Source: Pseudomonadota bacterium (GTDB taxonomy: Bacteria > Pseudomonadota > Gammaproteobacteria > Burkholderiales > Burkholderiaceae_E). Taken from it: DNA of 64,000 bases. Under the pieces are notes generated by a model. The model made no database searches and had not been told where the DNA came from. It was given only the letters and a program-made list of their open reading frames with translations. Positions 27,819 through 38,686 of this stretch are shown piece by piece; within the stretch, counting starts at the first letter, position 1; every line of letters starts with the position of its first letter. The position numbers were made by a program, and so were the translations under genes. The stretch spans positions 1 to 64,000 of the forward strand of contig CAUJHG010000025.1 of the NCBI GenBank assembly GCA_963204785.1, in the 5' to 3' direction.

Positions 27819-29718
27819 GCGATCCGGCCATCCAGCGCCGCCCCCGGACGAAGCGGGTGTGCCCGCTTCGATCCAGGTACTCCAGCACCTCGATCGTGAG
27901 GTTGCGGCCGATTCCGGAGCGATCCCGGTAGGCTGCCGCATCGAAGCTGCCGTCGGCGGACTCCGCTGCCAGCGAGCGTGCGACCTCGACCAAGGCGTCG
28001 ACCGTCGCGTGCAGATAGAAGCGGTTCGGCGCGACCCGCGCCAGGTGACCCAGCCGGGCGATCCGCTCCAGCGCCTCCAGCAGCGAGGCGCGATCGGTGC
28101 CCAGCGCCGTCGCGAGTTCCCCGACGATCGGCGCGCGCAGCCCGGCAGCGACGAGCCGCTCGCGCACCTGTTCCACCAGCGCGGCGTCCTGCGCGGCCAG
28201 CACGGGCCGGTGCTGCGCCAGCCGCAGGCTCGGTCCCTCGCGCACCACCTGGCCTTCGGACAGCAGCGCGCGCAGCACGGCGCGCAGCAAGGGCGCCGAG
28301 CGGCGCATCCCGACGGAACCCGCCAGCGCGGATGCGTCGGGCCCGAGGCTCGCAGGCTTGTCCGCGTGATGCACGCGCAGGGCTTCGATGAGGCGCCCGG
28401 TCAGCTGCCCCCGGTTGCGCGGCGTCGTCGCGAACCGGATCCCGCCATCGTCGAACACGGCGACCCGCCCAGGATCGGCCAGTTGCGCGGCCTGCTGCGC
28501 GTCCAGGTTCCAGCCGAGCGCGAAACGATCCAGCTCGACCCCCTCGGGCTGCAGCCCGAGCAGCTCCGACAGCGCCTGCTGCGGGGTGTCGGCCAGCAAG
28601 GCCTGCAGCGTCTGCCTGCGCGCGAGGCTGCTGCGGCCGCGAGCCACGGCGAAGGGGTCCAGGATCACGCCGCCGCCGAGCGTCAGCCGGGCCGACGGGT
28701 CGCGCAGCACGAAGCGGTCACCGCGCAGGGCGCTGAGCGGTTCATCGACCACCAGTTGGGCGAACGCGGTCTCGCCAGGCCCCAGCGCGCCGCGCTCGAG
28801 CAGTACGAGCTGCACATCGAAGGCGCCCGCTCCGTGGTGCATCTGCAACCGTGCCTGGTGCGGCATCGGCCGGGGTGCGCTGCCAGGCAGGACGACCCGC
28901 ACATCGAGGCGCTGGGTCGGTGCGTGCGCGCGCGCCGCCACCAGCCACTGTCCCCGCTGCACCTCGACCCGCCGCAACTGCGCACCCGCGAGGTTCAGCG
29001 CGCAGCGCTGCCCGGCTCGCGCGAGTTCCGCAGGCCGGCCCTGCGCGTGGATCGAGCGGACCCGCACCTCGACGCCCTGCGGCGACAGCACGAGCGTGTC
29101 GCCCGGCGCTGCCGCGCCCGAGAACACCGCGCCGGTGACCACCAGCCCCGCCCCGGGCAGCGTGAAACCGCGATCGATCGCCAGCCGGAAGTTGCCCGAA
29201 GCCGGACGCAGCGCGCGGGCCCCGGAGACTGCGGCCAGATGCGCGCGCAGCGCGCCCACCCCCTCGCCCGTGGTGGCGACCACCGGGAAGACCGGCGCGT
29301 CGCGCAGCGGGCTCTTCGCGAGCGCTTCGGCGAGTTCGCTGCGCACCTGCGCCAGGCGCTGCGCCGGGACCCGGTCGACCTTGGTCAGCGCGACCGCGCC
29401 CTCGCCGACTCCCAGCAGGCCGAGGATCGCGAGGTGCTCGAGGGTCTGCGGCATCGGGCCGTCGTCGGCAGCCACCACGAGCAGGGCGAAGTCGATCGCA
29501 GCGACTCCGGCGAGCATGTTGCGCAGGAAGCGCTCGTGCCCTGGAACGTCGACGAAACCCACCGGCTGCGCCCCGCCCAGCGCAGCGTAGGCGAAGCCCA
29601 GGTCGATCGACAGCCCGCGGCGCTTCTCCTCGGCGAGACGGTCGGTGTCGACGCCGGTCAGCGCGCGCACCAGGCTCGTCTTGCCGTGGTCGACGTGCCC
29701 TGCGGTGGCGACGATCAC
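27778..29718 (-). CDS. selB: Selenocysteine-specific elongation factor
   Basis: Delivers Sec-tRNA to ribosomes at UGA codons marked by a SECIS hairpin. The 646-residue protein has an EF-Tu-like GTPase domain: P-loop GHVDHGKT at 7-14, switch region GLSIDLGFAYA, DVPGHERF and the TKVD guanine-binding motif. Two beta-barrel domains follow, then about 270 residues fitting the winged-helix SECIS-binding domains. The start is GTG (MIVATAGHVDHG), with a weak ribosome-binding site. It follows a CaiB-type gene by 106 bases. selA, selC and selD are not in the window, although selA is often directly upstream. The C-terminal codons overlap gdhA in the opposite direction. Confidence 0.94.
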   Translation of the reverse strand: MIVATAGHVDHGKTSLVRALTGVDTDRLAEEKRRGLSIDLGFAYAALGGAQPVGFVDVPGHERFLRNMLAGVAAIDFALLVVAADDGPMPQTLEHLAILGLLGVGEGAVALTKVDRVPAQRLAQVRSELAEALAKSPLRDAPVFPVVATTGEGVGALRAHLAAVSGARALRPASGNFRLAIDRGFTLPGAGLVVTGAVFSGAAAPGDTLVLSPQGVEVRVRSIHAQGRPAELARAGQRCALNLAGAQLRRVEVQRGQWLVAARAHAPTQRLDVRVVLPGSAPRPMPHQARLQMHHGAGAFDVQLVLLERGALGPGETAFAQLVVDEPLSALRGDRFVLRDPSARLTLGGGVILDPFAVARGRSSLARRQTLQALLADTPQQALSELLGLQPEGVELDRFALGWNLDAQQAAQLADPGRVAVFDDGGIRFATTPRNRGQLTGRLIEALRVHHADKPASLGPDASALAGSVGMRRSAPLLRAVLRALLSEGQVVREGPSLRLAQHRPVLAAQDAALVEQVRERLVAAGLRAPIVGELATALGTDRASLLEALERIARLGHLARVAPNRFYLHATVDALVEVARSLAAESADGSFDAAAYRDRSGIGRNLTIEVLEYLDRSGHTRFVRGRRWMAGSLSTDPGRSSHRQP

Positions 29719-29824
29719 GAGCGCCGGGTTCCGTCGCGTGCGGCCCTGCGCCCGGGCCGCAGCGCCCGCAGGCAGGGCCGATCCGCGGCGCCGGCGCCAG
29801 GCGCGGCGCCGCCGCAGCCCCGTC

Positions 29825-31018
29825 TCACCCGAGCAGCACGCCGGCCGAGCGCAGCGCCGCGATCCGCTCGTCGGACATGCCGAGGAACTCGCGCATCACC
29901 TGGTCGGTGTGCTCGCCCAGCCGCGGCGCCGGCGTGCGCACCTGCCCCGGCGTGCGCGACAGGCGCATCGGGACACCGACGATCTTCACTTTTCCGGCCC
30001 GCGGATGATCCATCTCGACCAGGGATCCGCGCGCCTTCACCTGGGGGTGCTCGACCAGCTCGGCGATGCTGTTGATCGCACCCACCGGGATGCCGTGCTC
30101 GAGCATCAGCGCCTCCCAGTCCTCGTAGCTGCGCTCGAGCAGGATCGCCTGCAGGATCCCGATGAGCGCCTCGGCGTTGCGGATGCGATCGACGTTGGTG
30201 CGAAAGCGCGGATCCTGGGCGAGCTCCGGGTGACCGATCACCGGGCAGAAGGTGCGCCAGAGCTTCTCGCTGCCCACCGCCAGTGCGATGTCGCGCGTGC
30301 GGGTGCGGAAGGTCTGGTAGGGCAGCAGCGCCGAATACGCTGTGCCCATCGGCTGCGGCAGCACGCCGTCGGCCAGGTAGTTGCCGATCATGATGCCCAG
30401 CAGCGACATCTGCCCCTCCATCATGGAGACGTCGATCGACTGCCCCTCCCCGGTGCGGTCCTTGACGCGCAGCGCCATCAGGATGCCGAGGGTCGCATTC
30501 ATGCCCGCAGTGAGGTCGGCCACCGAGACGCCGCAGCGCACGCCCGGACGCCCCGGCTCCCCGGTGACGCTGATCATGCCGCTCTCGGCCTGCAGGATCA
30601 GGTCGAGCGCGGCGCGGTCGCGGTAGGGGCCGTCCTGCCCGAAGCCCGAGACCGAGCAGTAGACGATGCCGGGGTTGTGCCTGCGCGCGGCCTCGTAGTC
30701 GATTCCCAGCTTGGTCAGAGTGCCGGTGCGGTAGTTCTCGAGCACCACGTCGGCCTTCTTCACCATCTCGAAGAACAGCTCGCGCCCCTGCTCGCTCTTG
30801 AGGTCGATGCACACGCCCTGCTTGTTGCGGTGCAGGCTGACGAAGTAGGAGGTGTCGTGCTCGGTCAGCGGCACGCCCCAGGCGCGCGCGATGTCCCCGG
30901 TGGGCGGTTCGACCTTGATGACGCGCGCGCCGAAGTCGCCCAGCATGGTGGAGCAGAAGGGGCCGGCCAGCGCGTGGCTGAGGTCCAGGATGGTGACGTC
31001 TTCCAGCGGTGATTTCAA
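29825..31018 (-). CDS. CaiB/BaiF (class III) CoA transferase
   Basis: Transfers CoA between an acyl-CoA donor and a carboxylic acid through a covalent aspartyl intermediate. The 397-residue product begins with the family signature ILDLSHALAGPFCSTMLGDF. It contains FGARVIKVEPPTGD, the conserved ENYRTGTLTKLGIDYE, and the catalytic-Asp region SVADLTAGMNATLGI. The start is a TTG (MKSPLEDV) with GAGG eight bases upstream; homologues begin at the same place and no ATG or GTG fits better. The substrate is not evident. The neighbours selB and ssb give no metabolic hint. Confidence 0.9.
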   Translation of the reverse strand: MKSPLEDVTILDLSHALAGPFCSTMLGDFGARVIKVEPPTGDIARAWGVPLTEHDTSYFVSLHRNKQGVCIDLKSEQGRELFFEMVKKADVVLENYRTGTLTKLGIDYEAARRHNPGIVYCSVSGFGQDGPYRDRAALDLILQAESGMISVTGEPGRPGVRCGVSVADLTAGMNATLGILMALRVKDRTGEGQSIDVSMMEGQMSLLGIMIGNYLADGVLPQPMGTAYSALLPYQTFRTRTRDIALAVGSEKLWRTFCPVIGHPELAQDPRFRTNVDRIRNAEALIGILQAILLERSYEDWEALMLEHGIPVGAINSIAELVEHPQVKARGSLVEMDHPRAGKVKIVGVPMRLSRTPGQVRTPAPRLGEHTDQVMREFLGMSDERIAALRSAGVLLG

Positions 31019-31070
31019 GATTCGACCTCGCTCGGTTCCGGTGGCTGTGCGAAGTGCAGACAGTCGAACG

Positions 31071-31102
31071 AAAACGGCCCGCAGTCAATGACTCGCGGGC
31101 CG
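31071..31102 (-). terminator. Rho-independent terminator after ssb
   Basis: Minus-strand inverted repeat: CGGCCCGC (31102-31095) pairs with GCGGGCCG (31082-31075). An inner AGTC/GACT pairing extends the stem, and TTTT follows (31074-31071). It lies about 30 bases past the ssb stop and separates ssb from the CoA transferase gene. The T tract is short, so efficiency is uncertain. Confidence 0.65.
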
Positions 31103-31132
31103 GTGCGGCGGGCGCGGAGCACGCGACGGACG

Positions 31133-31612
31133 CTAGAACGGAATGTCGTCGTCCATGTTGTCGAACTCCTGCGGCGCGGCAGGCCTGCGCGGGGCCGCGG
31201 CGCGCCCGCCGCCACCCTGGGCGGGCTCGCGCGAGTAGCCCCCGCCCCCCTCGAAGCCGCCGCCACCACCGCCGCCTTCGCGCGCGCCGAGCAGCTGCAT
31301 CTCCTCGGCGATGATCTCGGTGGTGTACTTCTCGACGCCGTCCTTGTCCTGCCACTTGCGCGTCTTGAGACGGCCTTCGACGTAGAGCGGACGCCCCTTC
31401 TTCACGTACTCGCCGACGATCTCGGCGAGCCGGTCGTAGAAGACCACGCGGTGCCACTCGGTCTCCTCGCGCTTCTCGCCGCTGGCCCTGTCCTTCCAGT
31501 TGCGCGTGGTGGCGATGGACAGGTTGCAGATCGGGCCACCGCTGGTGGAATAACGGATTTCCGGGTCGCGCCCCACGTTGCCGATCAGGATGACCTTGTT
31601 GACCGAAGCCAT
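31133..31612 (-). CDS. ssb: Single-stranded DNA-binding protein
   Basis: Coats single-stranded DNA in replication, recombination and repair. The 159-residue product has the OB-fold core ([21 protein letters not shown], broken across the first two strands; [26 protein letters not shown]). A Gly-rich flexible linker follows, and the acidic tip DDDIPF recruits partner proteins. GGAGG precedes the ATG. The order ssb, MFS transporter, uvrA (the last divergent) is common in betaproteobacteria. A hairpin lies just upstream of the ribosome-binding site and a terminator follows the gene. Confidence 0.97.
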   Translation of the reverse strand: MASVNKVILIGNVGRDPEIRYSTSGGPICNLSIATTRNWKDRASGEKREETEWHRVVFYDRLAEIVGEYVKKGRPLYVEGRLKTRKWQDKDGVEKYTTEIIAEEMQLLGAREGGGGGGGFEGGGGYSREPAQGGGGRAAAPRRPAAPQEFDNMDDDIPF

Positions 31613-31624
31613 GCGTTCCTCCGT

Positions 31625-31639
31625 GGCGGTTCGACCGCC
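31625..31639 (-). promoter_or_regulatory. Hairpin just upstream of the ssb ribosome-binding site
   Basis: GGCGGT and ACCGCC flank a three-base loop (31625-31630 and 31634-31639). The hairpin ends a few bases before the GGAGG of ssb. In RNA it could affect ribosome access or mRNA stability; there is no T tract, so a terminator is unlikely. Function is inferred. Confidence 0.3.
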
Positions 31640-31705
31640 GGTACCAGTTCAGTTCATCGGTTCGAGTCTGCGGCCGGCGTGCGCGCGCCCTGGCCCTGCG
31701 GGGCC

Positions 31706-32911
31706 TCAGGCAGCCGCCGCAGCGGCTGCCCGACCGGGCCAGCGACGCTGCCCGAGGGCGGCCGCCAACCATACCACCAGCAATGCCGCGCACATGCCGA
31801 ACACCGCGCCGCCGCCCCAGCGTGCCTGCACCCAGCCCCCCACCGCGCCGCCGGCAAAGAGCCCCAGCGCCTGCGTGGTGTTGTAGATGCCCAGCGCGGC
31901 GCCCTTGGCATCGGCCGGAGCGAGCCGCGAGACCAGCGAGGGCAGGCTCGCCTCCAGCACATTGAACCCCGCGAAGAAGAGCAGCAGCAAGCCGGCCAGA
32001 GGCCATAGGCCCGCGGGCTGGGTTGCCAGCAGCAGGGCGACCATCAGCAGCAGCGCGACCGCGCCGAGGAACACCGCCCGCAGGCGCCCGCGGCGCTCGC
32101 TCCAGAAGAGCGGGGGGAGCATCAGTGCGAACGACAGCAGCACCACCGCGAGGTAGAGCTGCCAGTGCTGCGAAAGCGGCAGCCCGGCGCGCTCGACCAG
32201 CCAGCCGGGCAGCACCACGAACATCGCCATCTGCACGCAGTGCAGGACCAGGATCCCCAGGTTCAGCCGCAGCAGGTCGGCATCGAGCGCCACGTCGCGC
32301 AAGCGGGTCGCGCGCTCTGCTTCCGCGGCGGGCGGCGCCGGCGGAACCACGAACAGCACGACCGCGATCGCCGCCAGGGCGAGCAGGCCGGTGGCGTCGA
32401 AGAGCCCGTCCATCCCGATCGCTGCGTAGATCGCCGGCGCCAGCACCAGCGACAGTGCGAAGGTGATGCCGATCGAGCCGCCGACCATCGCCATCGCCTT
32501 GGTGCGCTGGGAATCGCGGGTGCTGTCCGCGATGAACGCGGTGACCGCGGCCGAGATCGCGCCGGCGCCCTGGATCGCACGGCCGACCGCGATCCCGGCG
32601 ACCGTCTGCGCGTCCGCCGCCACGAAGCTGCCGATCGCGAACAGCGCCAGTCCGGCGACGATCACCGGCTTGCGGCCGAAGCGATCCGAGGCCAGCCCGA
32701 AGGGCAGGTGCAGCACGGCCTGGGTGAGCCCGTAGACACCGAGCGCGAACCCGACCAGCGCAGCGCTCTCGCCACCCGGCAGGCCGCGCGCGTGCACCGC
32801 GAACACCGGGAGGATGAGGAACAGGCCCAGCATGCGCAGCGCGAAGATCGAGGCCAGCGAAGTGCTGGCGCGCAGCTCGCGCGCGGTCATGCGCTCGGAG
32901 GAGGAGGTCAT
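31706..32911 (-). CDS. MFS transporter, drug/proton antiporter-like
   Basis: Inner-membrane transporter of the major facilitator superfamily, 401 residues with about 12 hydrophobic helices. The loop motif LASDRFGRKPVIVAG after helix 2 and the antiporter-type GRAIQGAGAISAAVTAFIAD in helices 4-5 suggest a proton-coupled exporter resembling YajR/YceL-type proteins. The ATG giving MTSSSERM is used; an ATG seven codons later is possible and one 13 codons earlier is unlikely. It lies between ssb and divergent uvrA, a conserved position in this bacterial group. The substrate is unknown. Confidence 0.88.
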   Translation of the reverse strand: MTSSSERMTARELRASTSLASIFALRMLGLFLILPVFAVHARGLPGGESAALVGFALGVYGLTQAVLHLPFGLASDRFGRKPVIVAGLALFAIGSFVAADAQTVAGIAVGRAIQGAGAISAAVTAFIADSTRDSQRTKAMAMVGGSIGITFALSLVLAPAIYAAIGMDGLFDATGLLALAAIAVVLFVVPPAPPAAEAERATRLRDVALDADLLRLNLGILVLHCVQMAMFVVLPGWLVERAGLPLSQHWQLYLAVVLLSFALMLPPLFWSERRGRLRAVFLGAVALLLMVALLLATQPAGLWPLAGLLLLFFAGFNVLEASLPSLVSRLAPADAKGAALGIYNTTQALGLFAGGAVGGWVQARWGGGAVFGMCAALLVVWLAAALGQRRWPGRAAAAAAA

Positions 32912-32954
32912 CGCAGGGGACGGGCAGGAAGCGGGCGGGCGATGGTGCAACGCG

Positions 32955-32960
32955 GTATAT
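32955..32960 (+). promoter_or_regulatory. Predicted -10 element of uvrA
   Basis: TATATT, five of six to consensus, with an upstream GG as in extended -10 promoters; the start would be about 39 bases before the uvrA ATG. No clear -35 and no convincing LexA box is seen nearby, so SOS control cannot be claimed. Confidence 0.4.
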
Positions 32961-33005
32961 TAGCTGATTGCCCTTTCGACGCGGCCTTGCCGGTCGACGC
33001 CCCCG

Positions 33006-35912
<2,907 letters not shown>

Positions 35913-36618
35913 TCGCGGAAGCGCTCGAGCACGCGCGCCATCTCGGCCGTGTCCAGCAAGGCCGGCTCGCCGAGCTGGAGCACCTGCCAGTAGACCCGCG
36001 ACAGGTTCTCGACCTCGAGCGCCAGTTCGAGCGCCGCCTCGAGCGAGGCGCCGAGCGCGAGCAGCCCGTGGTTGGCCAGCAGGCAGGCGCTGCGCCCCTC
36101 GAGCGCGGCCAGCGCGCGGTCCGACAGCTCCTGGCTGCCGAAGGTCTCGTAGCGGGCACAGCGGATGTCCTCCCCGCCGGCGACCGCCACCATGTAGTGG
36201 AAGGCCGGGATGCCCTGCGCCTGCCCCCGCGGCGAGCAGGCGAGCGTGGTCGCGAAGGGTGAATGGGCGTGCACCACGGCCACTGCGTCCGGGCGGGCCA
36301 GGTAGAGGTCGCGATGGATGCGCCACTCGGTGGACGGGGCGCGCGGCCCGTCGACGACCGGACGATCCGGTCCGGCTCCCGGCGCCAGCGGCATCCAGAC
36401 CAGGTCGTCGACCACCATCCGCTCGTAGGCGAGCGCGGAGGGGGTGACCAGCATTCCCTGCGCAGCGCCACGGTCCCAGCGGATCGACACGTTGCCGGAG
36501 CGGCCCTGGTTGATCCGCAGCGCGTTCATCTGCAGGCAGGTCGCGATGAGCGCCGCGCGGGCGTCGTCCTCGCTCTGCGGCCCGCCGGCCGCTGCGCTGT
36601 CGACCGCGACGCGCTCGC

Positions 36619-37743
36619 TCACCTCGCCCCCTGCGACAGCCCGGGGCCGCCGCCCCGCGTCGCCGGGCCCGCCGAAGCGCGCGAAAGCGCAAGCGCGACG
36701 CCCTGGGCACTGGCCGGCACCGCCCCGTGCTCGGTGACCAGCGCGGTCACCAGCCTTGCGGGGGTCAGGTCGAAGGCGGGGTTGAAGGCCGGGCTGCGCT
36801 CGGGCACCAGTTGCACCTCGACCAGGTCGCCGTGCGGGCCGCGACCCCGCACGTGGGTGAGCTCGCGGGGGTCACGCGCCTCGATCTCGATCGCGTCGGC
36901 GTCGGGCGTGCCCGCATCGATCGTCGACACCGGGCAGGCGACGTAGAAGGGAAGCCGGTTGTCGGCAGCCGCGAGCGCCTTCTGGTAGGTGCCCACCTTG
37001 TTGGCGACGTCGCCGTTGGCAGCGACCCGGTCGCAACCGACGATCACCGCGTCGACCCGTCCCTGGCGCATCAGCAGGCCGGCGGCGTTGTCGGCGATCA
37101 CGGTGTGCGCGATGCCCCGGTCGGCGAGTTCCCAGGCGGTCAGGCTCGCGCCCTGGTTGCGCGGCCGGGTCTCGTCGACCCACACGTGGACCGGCACTCC
37201 GGCCTCGGCGAGCAGGTAGACCGCCGCCAGCGCAGTGCCCCAGGCGACCGTCGCGATCCGCCCCGCGTTGCAGTGCGTGAGCAGCTGCAGGGGCGAATCG
37301 CCGCGTCGCAGCGGCCGCAGCAGCGCAGCGCCGTGCTCGCCGATCGCGCGATTGCAGGCGACGTCGGCGTCGCAGATCGCCGCGGCCTCGTCCAGCGCCG
37401 CCCCTGGCCGCGCGGGCGGCCCGAGCGGCCGGACCCGCCCGGCCACCCGGTCCAGCGCCCAGCGCAGGTTCACCGCAGTGGGTCGCGTCGCCAGCAGCAG
37501 CTCGCGGGCCCGCGCCAGGCCGGCGTCGGAGGCGTCGTCACGCAGCGCAAAGGCCAGCCCGTAGGCGGCGACCGCACCGATCAGCGGCGCGCCGCGCACC
37601 TGCATCGTGCGGATCGCGTGCGCGCAGGCCTGGGCGTCGCCAAGCTCCACGATCGCCTCCTCGAAGGGCAGCCGGGTCTGGTCGCGCGTGAGCAGGCGGC
37701 CCCGGTCGTCGAGCCAGAGGGTGCGCTGGACGCCGGTGCTCAT
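36619..37743 (-). CDS. mtnA: S-methyl-5-thioribose-1-phosphate isomerase
   Basis: Converts methylthioribose 1-phosphate, or 5-deoxyribose 1-phosphate, to the ribulose 1-phosphate form. The 374-residue product has the catalytic Cys158 in LTHCNAG and Asp238 in VIVGCDRVAANGD, matching the family's Cys/Asp pair. It also carries the conserved MQVRGAPLIGAVAAYGLAFA and VWVDETRPRNQGASLTAWEL. The ATG (MSTGVQ) has only a weak ribosome-binding site. No other methionine-salvage gene (mtnB, C, D, K or a phosphorylase) is in the window. Its direct partner is the class II aldolase, so salvage of 5'-deoxyadenosine or methylthioadenosine to DHAP is more likely than full methionine recycling. Confidence 0.92.
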   Translation of the reverse strand: MSTGVQRTLWLDDRGRLLTRDQTRLPFEEAIVELGDAQACAHAIRTMQVRGAPLIGAVAAYGLAFALRDDASDAGLARARELLLATRPTAVNLRWALDRVAGRVRPLGPPARPGAALDEAAAICDADVACNRAIGEHGAALLRPLRRGDSPLQLLTHCNAGRIATVAWGTALAAVYLLAEAGVPVHVWVDETRPRNQGASLTAWELADRGIAHTVIADNAAGLLMRQGRVDAVIVGCDRVAANGDVANKVGTYQKALAAADNRLPFYVACPVSTIDAGTPDADAIEIEARDPRELTHVRGRGPHGDLVEVQLVPERSPAFNPAFDLTPARLVTALVTEHGAVPASAQGVALALSRASAGPATRGGGPGLSQGAR

Positions 37744-37915
37744 TGAGGATTGTCCTGGCAGGGTCTTTCGGCAGCCACTATGCTCCATCCTTTCCGATCC
37801 GCACGGCCCGCGGCGGCCGCCGGGATCGCACCGGGAGGATTGTAGGCGAGCGCCGCACGGGCGCCGCGGCGGTCACGCATGTGCCTGCCGACTCCCGGGC
37901 CTCACTGGACCTCCG

Positions 37916-38686
37916 ATGGCCGACCTCAGCTTCCTGTCCGTTTTCCTGGTGGGCCTGTTCGGCGGGCTGCACTGCGCGAGCATGTGCGGCGGCATCGTGT
38001 CGGTGATGTCGATGGCGGCGTCGCGCGGGAGCGGCGCCACCGGGCAGAGCAGCAGGCCCCGGGTGATCCCGATCATTCCGGTGAAGCCGGCCACGCCCCT
38101 GCCGGTGCTCCTCGGCTACAACCTCGGGCGCATCTCCAGCTACACCTTCGCCGGCGGCCTCGCCGGCGCGATCGGCTCGACCGCCTTCCTCGCCAGGGGG
38201 ATCCTGCCGGTGCAGCAGGTGGCCTTCGTCGCCGCGAACCTGGTGCTGATCGGCATGGGGCTGTACCTGACCGGCGCGCTGCGCTCGGTGGCAGTGCTCG
38301 AGATCGCCGGCCAGGGGCTGTGGCGCGCGCTTCGTCCGCTGGCCTCCAGGATGCTCGCCGCCGACCGCTTCGGCCGCGCGTTCGCTGCCGGCCTGGTCTG
38401 GGGCTGGGTGCCCTGCGGAATGGTCTACGGCGTGCTGGTCGCCGCGCTGGTCAGCGGCAGTGCGCTCAGCGGCGCAGGCCTGGCGCTCGCCTTCGGCCTG
38501 GGAACTCTCCCCAACCTGCTCGCGCTGGGCTGGTCGGCGCACGCCGCGCAACGCTGGCTGCGCCACCGCGGCGTGCGCATCGCTGCGGGCCTGATGGTGA
38601 TCGCCTTCGGCCTGGCCGGGCTGGCCCGCCTGGATCCGATGACGCACGTCCATCAGGTGGTGGACGCCTGCCTGAGCCTGTTCTGA
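37916..38686 (+). CDS. TauE/SafE-family membrane protein linked to cbb3 oxidase assembly
   Basis: Polytopic inner-membrane protein, 256 residues with about six hydrophobic helices. Near the N-terminus the segment FGGLHCASMCGGIVSVMSMA carries a CxxxC pair within a helix, typical of the SafE-like subgroup found beside ccoI genes. The later motif VWGWVPCGMVYGVL has another conserved Cys. Its stop shares one base with the ccoI start (TGATG). The name suggests sulfite or sulfonate export, but here a role in copper handling or thiol chemistry for cbb3 oxidase is more plausible from context. Direct function is not established. Confidence 0.83.
   Translation: MADLSFLSVFLVGLFGGLHCASMCGGIVSVMSMAASRGSGATGQSSRPRVIPIIPVKPATPLPVLLGYNLGRISSYTFAGGLAGAIGSTAFLARGILPVQQVAFVAANLVLIGMGLYLTGALRSVAVLEIAGQGLWRALRPLASRMLAADRFGRAFAAGLVWGWVPCGMVYGVLVAALVSGSALSGAGLALAFGLGTLPNLLALGWSAHAAQRWLRHRGVRIAAGLMVIAFGLAGLARLDPMTHVHQVVDACLSLF

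Noticed and set aside
29719..29824. tRNA-Sec gene between the CoA transferase and selB
   Set aside because: The 106 bases have no acceptor stem or T-loop-like sequence; simply GC-rich spacer.
31250..31280. Repetitive GGC/CCG-rich tract as a repeat element
   Set aside because: It encodes the normal Gly-rich linker of SSB.
32941..33005. Possible LexA box before uvrA
   Set aside because: AT-rich TATATT is present, but no CTGT-N8-ACAG-like repeat flanks it, so SOS control is not supported.
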